Source of the DNA: Actinomycetota bacterium
GTDB lineage: Bacteria > Actinomycetota > Geothermincolia > Fen-727 > Anoxymicrobiaceae
Reading direction: 5' to 3'
Assembly: GCA_018831265.1 (NCBI GenBank)
Contig: JAHJCO010000023.1
Location: 1 to 64,000 of the forward strand
DNA: 64,000 nt
Below the pieces are notes generated by a model, which did no database searches, was not told where the DNA came from, and was given only the letters and a program-made list of their open reading frames with translations. Shown here piece after piece: positions 8,120-18,400 of this stretch (its first letter is position 1; every line of letters begins with the position of its first letter). A program made the translations under genes and the position numbers.

Positions 8120-9541
8120 ATGCCACCAGCGAAGAAGACGGCTAGAAAAGCGGCCGCGAAGAAGGCGGCGCCCGTCGGCAAGTACGGCACGAAACTGCAG
8201 ACCACCTCCAGGGCGGAGGAGTCCTGCGTCCTGGGCAAGTACGACGCGGACCCGTACGCCCTGCCCGAGGGCATCGACTTCGAGACGCACGTGATAGCCA
8301 CCTATTACGTCGAGTTCCCCAAGCAACTGGACGTCGTGACCCTGGCCCCGGTCATCGCCATCGAGCAATCCACCGGAACCTGGACGCCCGTTCCGGGCGA
8401 GACGCCCGAGGTAAGGGCGCGCCACATTGCCAAGGTCGTCAACGTCTTCGAGGCGCCGGACTACGAGTACGTCGTCCCCGACGAGGTGAAGGACCGCCAG
8501 TGGATAGTGCAGGTGGCGTTCCCGGCGGCGAACATCGAGAACCAGATACCGATGCTGCTGACCGCGTGCCTCGGCAACATCAGCATGGCCGGGCGCCTGA
8601 AGCTGCTCGACCTCCGCATGCCGAAGGCGATCCTGGACGGCTACCAGGGTCCCAAGTTCGGAAGCGACGGCATCTACAAGGCGCTGGGCATCCCGAAGAG
8701 CAAGAGGCGACCCCTGCTCAACAACATGATCAAGCCGTGCTGCGGGTATCCGGTCAAGGTCGGCGCCGACCTGTTCTACCAGGCGGCCGTGGGCGGCTGC
8801 GACATCATCAAGGATGACGAGCTCATCGCCGACATGTCCTACAACCGCGTCCTCGAGCGGGTCAAGGCGTACATGAAGATGGAGAAGCGCGCCTACGAGG
8901 AGACCGGCGAGCACACCCTGTACACGGTCAACGTGACCGACCGCCTCCCCAAGATGTTCGACCTGGCGCGCGCCGCCGTCGAAGCGGGCGGAAACGCGCT
9001 GATGGTCAACTACCTGGCGATAGGCCCCGAGGCCATGAGGACGCTGGCCGAAGACCCCGACATCAACGTTCCCATCCTGGCCCACATGGACTGCGCCGGC
9101 GCCTACTTCATGTCCCCGCACCACGGCGTCGCCTCCTCCATAATCCTGGGCAAGCTCCCGAGGCTCGCCGGAGCGGACACGGTCGTGATCCCGTTCGCGA
9201 TGGGGGGGAAGGCCCCGTACCTGCCGGAGAGGTTCAAGCAGGTGGTGCAGGCGTTGACCTACCCGTTCGGCAAGCTGAAGGCGATGATGCCGATGCCGTC
9301 GGGCGGGATAACCCCGGTCAACGTGCAGGACATCGTGAACGTCCTCGGCAACGAGGTCATGATCGGCTCGGGCGGCGGGGTGCACGCGCACCCGGAGGGC
9401 CCGATCGCCGGAGGGAAGGCGTTCAGGCAGGCCATCACGGCTGCATTGAAGGGCATCCCGGTCCAGGAGTACGGCGCGGAGCACAGGGAGCTGGGCATGG
9501 CGCTGGGCATCTGGGGCGTGAAGACGGAGTTCAAGGTCTGA
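8120..9541 (+). CDS. RuBisCO-like protein (form IV large-chain homologue)
   Basis: A 473-residue homologue of the RuBisCO large chain. The carbamylated-lysine motif is conserved as GGCDIIKDDE (Lys231, Asp233, Glu234), as are the first catalytic Lys (PLLNNMIKP, Lys205), SGGIT (Ser394) and a GSGGGVHAHP phosphate loop. The second Lys of the KPK motif is Cys, and the Arg after the active-site His is Met (LAHMDCAG), so CO2 fixation is unlikely; enolisation or isomerisation of a sugar phosphate is the expected chemistry for form IV. The first 20 or so residues form an Ala/Lys-rich tail. The ATG at 8120 has AAGGAGG at ideal distance; an ATG at 8099 does not. It follows an FGGY kinase that may make its substrate. 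Confidence 0.87.
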   Translation: MPPAKKTARKAAAKKAAPVGKYGTKLQTTSRAEESCVLGKYDADPYALPEGIDFETHVIATYYVEFPKQLDVVTLAPVIAIEQSTGTWTPVPGETPEVRARHIAKVVNVFEAPDYEYVVPDEVKDRQWIVQVAFPAANIENQIPMLLTACLGNISMAGRLKLLDLRMPKAILDGYQGPKFGSDGIYKALGIPKSKRRPLLNNMIKPCCGYPVKVGADLFYQAAVGGCDIIKDDELIADMSYNRVLERVKAYMKMEKRAYEETGEHTLYTVNVTDRLPKMFDLARAAVEAGGNALMVNYLAIGPEAMRTLAEDPDINVPILAHMDCAGAYFMSPHHGVASSIILGKLPRLAGADTVVIPFAMGGKAPYLPERFKQVVQALTYPFGKLKAMMPMPSGGITPVNVQDIVNVLGNEVMIGSGGGVHAHPEGPIAGGKAFRQAITAALKGIPVQEYGAEHRELGMALGIWGVKTEFKV

Positions 9542-9570
9542 TCACTCGTCCGCAGACTGAATAAGCGATG

Positions 9571-9596
9571 GCGCGCGGGCCGCAGGGCCCGCGCGC
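9571..9596 (+). terminator. GC-rich hairpin after the RuBisCO-like gene
   Basis: GCGCGCGGGCC pairs with GGCCCGCGCGC across a 4-base loop, followed by CTTCT only. A strong stem but a weak U tract, 30 bp after the stop codon. Confidence 0.5.
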
Positions 9597-9730
9597 TTCT
9601 CGTCCCTGAGAATTCACCTCAACCATCATTTCTCACCGTTGAGTACCCATCCGGAAAAGGCGAATGATTCCCGTGAACGGGGTCGCATGTAGTATTATTT
9701 TCAACGAGCCGTACATAGGACCGGAGGAAG

Positions 9731-10240
9731 ATGGAAAGGGTCCTGCTTCTAAACGCCACATTCGAGCCGCTGTGCGCGGTGAGCGCGAGGCGCGCGGTGG
9801 TGCTCCTCCTCAAGCAGAAGGCCGAGGTGCTCGAGGGCGACGGCAGCGTCTTCCGGTCGGAGAAAATATCGGTGGCGATCCCCTCGGTGATACGGCTCAA
9901 CTACTTCGTGAAGGTGCCGTACTACGGGAGGGCCAACCTCTCCCGCAAGGCTGTGTTCGCGCGTGACGGCTGGATCTGCCAGTACTGCGGCGGTTCCGCG
10001 GAGACCGTTGACCACCTGGTGCCGCGCAGCAGGGGAGGGTCCCACACCTGGGAGAACGTGGTCGCGGCCTGCCGCAGGTGCAACGGAAGGAAGCGCGACA
10101 AGCTTCCCACCGAGGCCGGGCTCAAGCTCGCGCGAAGGCCGGGGGCGCCGAGGGGCCCCGCCACCGTGAGCCTGGAGCTGGGGTCGGTGCGGCCCGAGTG
10201 GGAGCGGTACCTGGAGTACTGCAGGCAGCAGGTCGTCTAG
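9731..10240 (+). CDS. HNH endonuclease
   Basis: A 169-residue stand-alone HNH nuclease. The C-terminal half carries WICQYCGG, TVDHLVPRSRGG, the segment TWENVVAACRRCNGRK, and two CxxC pairs binding a structural zinc; His of DH and Asn of WEN are the catalytic/metal residues. The N-terminal half (RVLLLNATFEPLCAVSARRA) is the usual companion region of this widespread family of small bacterial HNH proteins, whose physiological role is unknown. AGGAAG lies just upstream of the ATG. It is followed at once by a TGTAGCAAAAGGG hairpin. Confidence 0.9.
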   Translation: MERVLLLNATFEPLCAVSARRAVVLLLKQKAEVLEGDGSVFRSEKISVAIPSVIRLNYFVKVPYYGRANLSRKAVFARDGWICQYCGGSAETVDHLVPRSRGGSHTWENVVAACRRCNGRKRDKLPTEAGLKLARRPGAPRGPATVSLELGSVRPEWERYLEYCRQQVV

Positions 10241-10271
10241 TGTAGCAAAAGGGTCAGGCCCTTTTGCTACA
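10241..10271. repeat. Palindromic repeat (TGTAGCAAAAGGG hairpin)
   Basis: TGTAGCAAAAGGG pairs perfectly with CCCTTTTGCTACA around TCAGG, immediately after the HNH stop codon. A near-identical inverted copy is at 32025-32054. It may terminate transcription, but has no T tail outside the stem. Confidence 0.75.
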
Positions 10272-10286
10272 CTCCTGCTATATCGA

Positions 10287-10363
10287 GCGCGTGTAGCTCA
10301 GTTGGATAGAGCGATGGCCTCCGGAGCCATAGGTCGTGGGTTCGAGTCCCTCCACGCGCGCCA
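10287..10363 (+). tRNA. tRNA-Arg (CCG anticodon)
   Basis: Complete cloverleaf of 77 bases. The acceptor stem GCGCGTG pairs with CACGCGC, the D stem is GCTC/GAGC, and the anticodon stem is ATGGC/GCCAT with loop CTCCGGA (anticodon CCG at 10321-10323). The T arm is GTGGG-TTCGAGT-CCCTC, and GCCA is encoded at the 3' end. It reads CGG arginine codons. Confidence 0.96.
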
Positions 10364-10542
10364 GGGTTTTGTGAGCCGCCGGCAGTGGATTCGAAGCCAC
10401 GACCAGGGGGGTGCCGGGGGGAGGATTCCCCCCGAATGAGGTCACTGCCAGGGGGGTAACAGCCCGCCTGCGGAGCAGGTGGGCGCCGTAGGGGGGACGA
10501 GCAGTCCCCCCTCGGAAAGCGAGCTTGCGAGCGCGGGAGTGC
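10364..10542. other. GC-rich non-coding segment between the tRNA 3'-end repeats
   Basis: No convincing gene. It has several hairpin-forming G/C runs (GGGGGGAGGATTCCCCCC, GGGGGGACGAGCAGTCCCCCC) and scraps resembling tRNA arms (TGGATTCGAAGCCACGACC). It could be the decayed interior of a small element or an old tRNA duplication. Confidence 0.5.
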
Positions 10543-10564
10543 GGTTCGAGTCCCTCCACGCGCG
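10543..10564 (+). repeat. Duplicated tRNA-Arg 3' end (att-like)
   Basis: A 22-base exact copy of the 3' end of the tRNA-Arg gene at 10339-10360 (T arm to acceptor, ending CACGCGCG), 204 bp downstream. Integrative elements leave such direct repeats at tRNA 3' ends. Confidence 0.8.
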
Positions 10565-10619
10565 CTACGGTCTAAGCAGTGAAGGTCGAGGGTGAACTGG
10601 CGTTAGAAAGGGGAGCGAG

Positions 10620-10874
10620 TTGGACCTCACGGCGTTTGTCGGGCAGTGGAGAGGTCAGGAAGTCGTCGCGTTCTGCGGCCCCATCAAGTACCGGGGCATG
10701 CTGGAGAGCGTGCTCGAGGGAGCGTTCCTGGTACTGACCAACGTTGCGGTCATGAACCCGACAGCGGGGGAGACCGCCGAGTATGAGACCTGCGTACTGA
10801 ACGTCGCCGAGGTCTCGGGCCTCGCTTACCAGGAGGTGGTCGGGAGGGGCGGGGCCGCTTCCGAGGAGTACTAG
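10620..10874 (+). CDS. Small Sm-like-fold protein, function unknown
   Basis: 84 residues starting at a TTG preceded by GGGGAGCG. The pattern FVGQWRGQEVVAFCG, then YRGMLESVLEGAFLVLTNV and a final ETCVLNVAEVSGLAY, follows the five-strand Sm/LSm arrangement: hydrophobic residue plus G, then GxL-x-dG-F-V-L-x-N, then a last strand ending in an I/V-x-x-L turn. LSm-like proteins often bind RNA or form rings. I recognise no named family, and the fold is an inference from the pattern. It sits 13 bp upstream of a small lipoprotein gene and is probably co-transcribed with it. Confidence 0.7.
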   Translation: MDLTAFVGQWRGQEVVAFCGPIKYRGMLESVLEGAFLVLTNVAVMNPTAGETAEYETCVLNVAEVSGLAYQEVVGRGGAASEEY

Positions 10875-10887
10875 GGGGTACAGGACG

Positions 10888-11247
10888 ATGACTGCATCAC
10901 GCAAGGTGTCCCGAGCGGTCGTCCCGATTACGGTGGCCGGGCTGCTGGCACTATCGCTCGTACTCGTCGCGGGGTGTGGCTCCACGACCACCACCACGCC
11001 TGCGGGGACAAGCGAGCCCGGGGGGACCATCGAGAACGTCCAGCAGCAGGCGCTCGACGTCGCCAGGGAGGCGAACCTGAAGCTCATCGACAGCGCCATC
11101 CAGCAGTACTACACGCAGAACGGCACCTGGCCGACCAGCATCAACCAGCTCCTGGAGTACTTCGGGGGAAAGATGCCTACCGACCCCGCGGGGGGGACCT
11201 ACTACATAGTCATGCAGGGGGGCGAGGCGAAGGCCGCCGTGCGCTGA
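10888..11247 (+). CDS. Small lipoprotein with pseudopilin-like C-terminus
   Basis: 119 residues. Signal peptide with Lys/Arg start, hydrophobic core VPITVAGLLALSLVLV and lipobox VAGC, then a Thr-rich linker. The mature domain (ANLKLIDSAIQQYYTQNG, TWPTSINQLLEYFGG, MPTDPAGGTYYI) resembles the globular part of type II secretion/type IV pilin major subunits, where the helix is followed by a YP-x-sl-L segment and a P-x-DPWG-x-Y turn. It lacks the prepilin GFTLIE helix, so it is membrane-anchored by lipid, not assembled as a normal pilin. Role unknown. No GAGG-type site is striking; the ATG follows 13 bp after the upstream gene. Confidence 0.75.
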   Translation: MTASRKVSRAVVPITVAGLLALSLVLVAGCGSTTTTTPAGTSEPGGTIENVQQQALDVAREANLKLIDSAIQQYYTQNGTWPTSINQLLEYFGGKMPTDPAGGTYYIVMQGGEAKAAVR

Positions 11248-11273
11248 TCCTGCACCAGGTACTCCAACTCCAG

Positions 11274-11305
11274 AGCGCAGCTTGTTTTACTGGCGGCGCT
11301 GCGCT
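11274..11305 (+). terminator. Possible terminator hairpin
   Basis: AGCGCAGC at 11274-11281 pairs with GCTGCGCT at 11298-11305 over a 16-base loop, then TCCTGTATTT. It lies 26 bases after the lipoprotein stop. From here to 11535 I see no gene. Confidence 0.35.
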
Positions 11306-11535
11306 TCCTGTATTTAGACCACAAGGTAACTCGATGTGTCCCGGCGGCGTTCCTACTGGCATCAGCCGACCTGATCGTAGGGCACCTTGCATACGTTTGC
11401 CCCGGAGCCCAAACGTCAGTGGCGTCATACTCACGTAAACCCTTTCAGCCGTAGCACATCCTTGATGCACCTTTGGTTGCTTGATATGCTATTGCTTGCT
11501 TGGTCTGGTTACCCGTGAGGATGGGAGCAACGACA

Positions 11536-11720
11536 ATGCCGAGACATGCACGCAGCGACCGCGAATCGACTGAAGCGCGGAATCAAGCCGTCTGAGGGCC
11601 CACCTGGTCTTCGGGTACACGCTCGCCGAGATCGGGGAGCAGGTCGGGTTGACCCCGTCCATGGTCTGCAAGATCTCGCGAGGTGTCAGACGTTTGAATC
11701 ACACCAGCAACAGGAGTTGA
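11536..11720 (+). pseudogene. Remnant of a REP-associated (Y1) transposase
   Basis: Two ends of a transposase without its middle. At 11536 the frame reads MPRHARSDRESTEARNQA, resembling the MPRxAR start of Y1/IS200-like REP-associated transposases. From 11598, in another frame, AHLVFGYTLAEIGEQVGLTP and SMVCKISRGVRRL form the C-terminal helix-turn-helix typical of this family. The catalytic HUH and Tyr region is missing. Only fragments remain, so it is not functional. Confidence 0.5.
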
Positions 11721-11849
11721 CACAATAGGTCAGAAACAACGCAAATCGTCCGAATCCAAGGTTAGGGCCCGAGTTGACTGTTACTATATTAGAATAGATA
11801 CTATATTAGTTAATTACAGTTAACTACTGGGATTCAAATGTCTGACACC
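11682..11849. repeat. Inverted repeat enclosing an AT-rich island
   Basis: 19-bp arms at 11682-11700 (GGTGTCAGACGTTTGAATC) and 11831-11849 match with one mismatch. Inside, 11775-11825 is AT-rich, with TACTATATTAG repeated directly and its own arms GTTGACTGT/ACAGTTAAC. It overlaps the transposase remnant. There is no gene from 11721 to 11988. Confidence 0.6.
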
Positions 11850-11988
11850 AGGTCGGTCACAGTCCTGATCGCGAGTGGTCTGGCGGTGCCCTGGGCGCCG
11901 GTGGAGATCAAGGCGGTGACGGGACTTCGCCTGGTGCACCATTCCATGGATGTGATTACATACGGTGCCGTAGCTACATAACGTGACA

Positions 11989-14496
<2,508 letters not shown>

Positions 14497-14513
14497 GGTA
14501 TGCTCGCGCTCCC

Positions 14514-15137
14514 CTAGAACTCTCTGGCGAAGTTCAGCTTGAGGTTATCCAGGGTCGATTGGAACGGCGCCAGCTTCTCCTCGGGCGCGCGGCCCTGGAG
14601 CGCACCCAGCAGGGCGCCGATCACGTCTATGGCGAGCTTCGCCTGCTCGGCGTCCTTAAACCGCTCGTTGACCTCCGGGGGTATGCCCATCTTGCGGTAC
14701 GCCAGGCTGGACAGCGAGACCATCATGTCCAGCACCAGGTCCGCCGCCGGGATGGCCTTCACCGGCGTCTCGCGGGCCTCCGCGGGGATGCGCTCCTCCA
14801 GCGCCTTTACGAGCGAATCGAGGCACGAGTCGATCAGCTCGGCCTGCTCGGGGGCGTACAGCTCGGCCGACAGCTCGTAGGGGACTCCGCGCAGCCGGTA
14901 GGTCAGCCCCGCCAGGGAGATCAACACCTCGAGGACGACCTCGGCCACGGTCACCTTCTCCATGGCCTCTTCCATGCGCTGCCTGATCTCCTCGTCGTCC
15001 GGCTCGTCGGAAGGGGGCGCCTCCCCCGGCTCTTCGCCGCGCGTCCGGCTCTCCCTTACCGGTTCCCCGTAGGGGGTCCACAGCCGCTCGGAGGTGTACT
15101 GCTTGTCTTCGCCGCCGTCCTGGATCTCATCCGCCAT
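14514..15137 (-). CDS. Tandem DUF1844-type protein
   Basis: 207 residues. An acidic, Pro-rich N-terminal 50 residues is followed by two related helical units. The second (ADLVLDMMVSLSSLAYRKMG, then AEQAKLAIDVIGALLGALQG, then LDNLKLNFAREF) fits DUF1844. The first (VVLEVLISLAGLTYRLRGVP, EQAELIDSCLDSLVKALEER) looks like a diverged duplicate. Most DUF1844 proteins are single-domain and of unknown role. The ATG at 15137 is favoured because GAGGGTGG lies 5 bases upstream; a GTG at 15146 is part of that site. It is the first gene of the operon with the Hsp100 gene. Confidence 0.75.
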   Translation of the reverse strand: MADEIQDGGEDKQYTSERLWTPYGEPVRESRTRGEEPGEAPPSDEPDDEEIRQRMEEAMEKVTVAEVVLEVLISLAGLTYRLRGVPYELSAELYAPEQAELIDSCLDSLVKALEERIPAEARETPVKAIPAADLVLDMMVSLSSLAYRKMGIPPEVNERFKDAEQAKLAIDVIGALLGALQGRAPEEKLAPFQSTLDNLKLNFAREF

Positions 15138-15181
15138 TTTAACCACCCTCGAGGAAATCGTATTGGTACCGGGTCGGCATT

Positions 15182-15190
15182 AATATAGCA
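15182..15190 (-). promoter_or_regulatory. Extended -10 promoter for the DUF1844-clp operon
   Basis: TGCTATATT on the minus strand, about 45 bases upstream of the ATG at 15137. The same TGCTAnnnT pattern occurs upstream of rpmB, ffh and rplS. Confidence 0.5.
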
Positions 15191-15369
15191 CAGCGCCGAG
15201 GCAGTCAGTCGCGCTTCGACGCACGTGGTTTGAGTATATGGTGCCTTGCTGATGGGACGATGCAACCATTAAACCTTGACCGCCCCACCCGCAGGTGAAA
15301 TGATGGCGTGAGGGTGGCGGTGCAAGCACTTCGCGAGTAGGCGGCAGCATCGGCCAGGGGGTGGCGGCT
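15191..15369. other. Intergenic region upstream of the giant RHS gene
   Basis: No gene seen. A GGGGG run at 15357-15361 lies 8 bases before an ATG at 15370, where the giant protein probably starts. I see no recognised riboswitch. Confidence 0.5.
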
Positions 15370-15410
15370 ATGGCAAACGGGGATGCAGACAAGCGGGACT
15401 CTCGAGATAG

Positions 15411-15427
15411 CTCTCTCTCTCTCTCTC
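15411..15427 (+). repeat. CT dinucleotide tract, possible phase-variation switch
   Basis: (CT)8C between a well-placed ATG (15370) and the signal-peptide codons of the giant protein. With eight units, the ATG frame ends at 15456. With seven units, it would run into the long frame. Confidence 0.8.
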
Positions 15428-15452
15428 ATTCAAGGCGATTTCAGCGATACTT

Positions 15453-18400
15453 GTGATTCTGCTTCTCACCATGCTCACCCCCACGCAGGCCCTGGCCCAT
15501 GTTCTTTCGGGCCAGGCCCAAAACGCCAGGAGCATAGCCCACCGGCAGCGAATCCAGGCCGCGGCGCGTGTCAAGCTCAAGGCTAAGATCACAAAGCCTG
15601 ACAACAACGACCTCGTAGACGGCACTATCGAGATCAAGGGAACAGCCACCTCCCCGGACTTCTCGAGCTATACGCTCTCCTTCGCCCCGCAATCCGCGCC
15701 AGATCAGCAGACCCTCATCGGCGAGTACTACCAGCAGGTAACAAGCGACAGGCTGGCCGACTGGGACACCACGACTGTCCCGGACGGCGACTACGTCCTC
15801 ACCCTCACCGTGTTCGAGGCCCAGGAACCGTCCGCAAGCGACTCGGTCAACGTAAGGCTGGATAACCAGCCTCCAACCCTCTCCATCTCCTCTCCGCTCT
15901 CAGACGGGGCTGTGATGAGCCCCTTCGAGGTAACAGGCACGGTCGCAGACGCCCACATAAGAAACTGGACGCTTCTGGCGCAATCGAGGGGCGAACTGCT
16001 CCTGTGCCACATGGACGGCAACACCGTAAACGAGAGGACGACTGACGAGGGAAACCTTACCGGAGAGCCCTCCTACTCGACCGGGAAGTACGCCCAGGGT
16101 CTGCACATCATCGAGGGACAGGGCCTCACCTACCCGAAAGACCACAACATCGAATCGGGCTCGGGCACCGTAGAGTTCTGGTTCACCCCTGACTGGCCGG
16201 GTGACGAGGTCTCCGAGCACATCCTGTTCTACACCAAGACGGAAGACCCCTCCAACCCCACAGACTGCCTGAAGCTCTTCCATGGTCCCGAAGGACTCGT
16301 CTTGACCGTCTACGACCACGAGGGTCAACCCAGGTCCGCCACCATCCCGACCGATGCGGGCAACCTGCCCGAAGGAGTCCCCGCCCACATCGCCGCCACA
16401 TGGGGAGACGGTAGCGTCGGACTGGTCCTCAACGGCGTGGCGTCCACACAGCTCTCCGGCGGCGGTACCGGACGGATAACCGAACTTGGAAGGAAGATCT
16501 ACATCGGTTTCTACCCCGAGGCCGGGCTCGAGGCCGACGCTACCTTCGACGAGATCTCCATCCACGACTACGAAAGACCTCTCTGTGCGATCAGGGCGGA
16601 CTGCCTTGCCGATGCCCCCAGGGCGATCGGCGAGACGGACTACGAGGTGGCCCGCGGCACGGAAACGGCAGACAACGCCCCACTCGGCACGGTGACAGCC
16701 TCGGACGGCCCGGCCGAAGCCCTCTCGCTCTCGCTGAAGGCAAAGGACAGAAACGGACACTCCTCCGCTCTGAGCCAGACCGTCTTCATGGATAACCCCC
16801 AGCCTGCGGCTTCCATCAGCTCACCGGCGGAAGGAGCCCAGGTCAGCGGCGTCACCACGGTCGAGGGCACATGCTTCGACATGGACCTGGCCTCCTGGAC
16901 GCTTTCGGCCAAGCCCGGGGACGCATCCTCGCCGGGCGACTGGATTCCGATTGCTTCAGGAACCGAGACCGTCTGGAGGGGAGGAATAGCAGACTGGGAC
17001 ACCACGGCCCTCTCGGGTCCCGCCTCACTCAGGCTGGAGGTGACCGACTCCCACGGCAAGAGCGCGGTCGCCACACGTACGGTCTCCGTGCTTTCCGCCG
17101 GACCCCTTACCGCGGACATCGTCTCCCCTGCAGAAGGTCAGGCGGTCGATTCCTCCTTCCAGGTCACAGGGACCGCATCGGGCGCGAACTTCTCCGGCTA
17201 CACACTGGAGTACCGTGAGAAGTCCCCGTCCTTCCTGTGTCACTTCAACGACAACACCGGAAACGAGAGGGACGCCGATACGGGAACCATCACCGGCTCC
17301 CCGGCCTTCCAGCCCGGGAAGTTCGAAAACGGGCTCTTCATGGGCACGTCAGACACCCTGAGGTGCCCCACCACGGGAAACATGCAGGCAGAGGAAGGCA
17401 CCGTCGAGCTCTGGGTCACCCCCAACTGGTCGGCCTCCGAATCCCATACCCGTATGCTATTCTTCACCCCTGCCACCAGCGGGTACTCCAACATGCTGGC
17501 GCTGGCCAAGGACTCAGGCCACCTGCTTTTCTACACCTACGACCAATCAGGACAGCCCAAGGTGGTCTCCCTTCCCATTACTGATGAGGACATCCAGCCC
17601 GGGGTGCCCTTCCACCTGGGGGCAACCTGGGATAACGGCGACATCCGGCTCAACCTGAACGGAAAAGAGGCGCTTCCCGCCGAGGGGCAGCCCGGAACCG
17701 GGATCTTCTCCTCCCTCGGCCAAGATCTCTACGTGGGTTCCAGCACCTTCGGCATGGGAGCCGAAGCCGTCATTGACGAGCTTTCCATCTACCCCTGGGT
17801 CAGGTCCCAGGCGGCTATCCTGGAGGACGCGCATGCTACCGAAGAGCGCACCTATCACGCCGACTGGGAGACGGTGGTGGAAAGCGCCACCCCAGTGTCC
17901 GGCGGGGTCCTCGGGACGGTATCCAACGATCCCATTCCCGGGGAGGGCATCGAGCTCAGGTTGACGGCTACCGCCGCCGGCCAGAGCGAGGAGGACACGG
18001 TCTCCCTGGTCAGGGACTCCGCATCCCCCAGGGCGGAAATCACCGACCCTCAAGCAGGCGGGCTGGTCTACGGAACCAGGACCATCAAGGGAACGGCCTC
18101 GGACATCGACCTGGCCTCCTACCAGCTTCTTTTCAAAGCCGGCAGCGACCCGAACTCCCCCGACCCCTGGCTCCCGGTGGCCCCACCGTCGTCAAGTGTC
18201 GTTGTGGAAGGCACACTCGCCTCATGGGACACCTCGGGACTCGCTGACGGCGCCTACCTCTTGCGACTGGTGGCCAGCGACTTGAACGGCAAGAACACAA
18301 CGTACGACCGGGCGGTAATCCTCAACAACCAGGTGCCGTCAGCCGAGATCACCTTCCCCGCCGATGGTGGCGCGGTCGGCGAATCCTGCGACATAAGGGG

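Noticed and set aside
8120-9541. Functional carbon-fixing RuBisCO
   Set aside because: The second Lys of KPK and the Arg following the active-site His are missing, and no phosphoribulokinase is in the window.
10275-10284. TGCTATAT as the promoter of tRNA-Arg
   Set aside because: It ends 3 bases before the mature tRNA, so transcription would begin inside the gene.
10278-10559. Minus-strand 93-codon frame across tRNA-Arg
   Set aside because: Its sequence (VEGLEP repeats) comes from the tRNA 3' end read backwards, a known artefact.
15230-15369. Possible cyclic-di-GMP or other riboswitch upstream of the giant RHS gene
   Set aside because: G/A-rich with hairpins, but none of the conserved blocks of known riboswitches could be placed.
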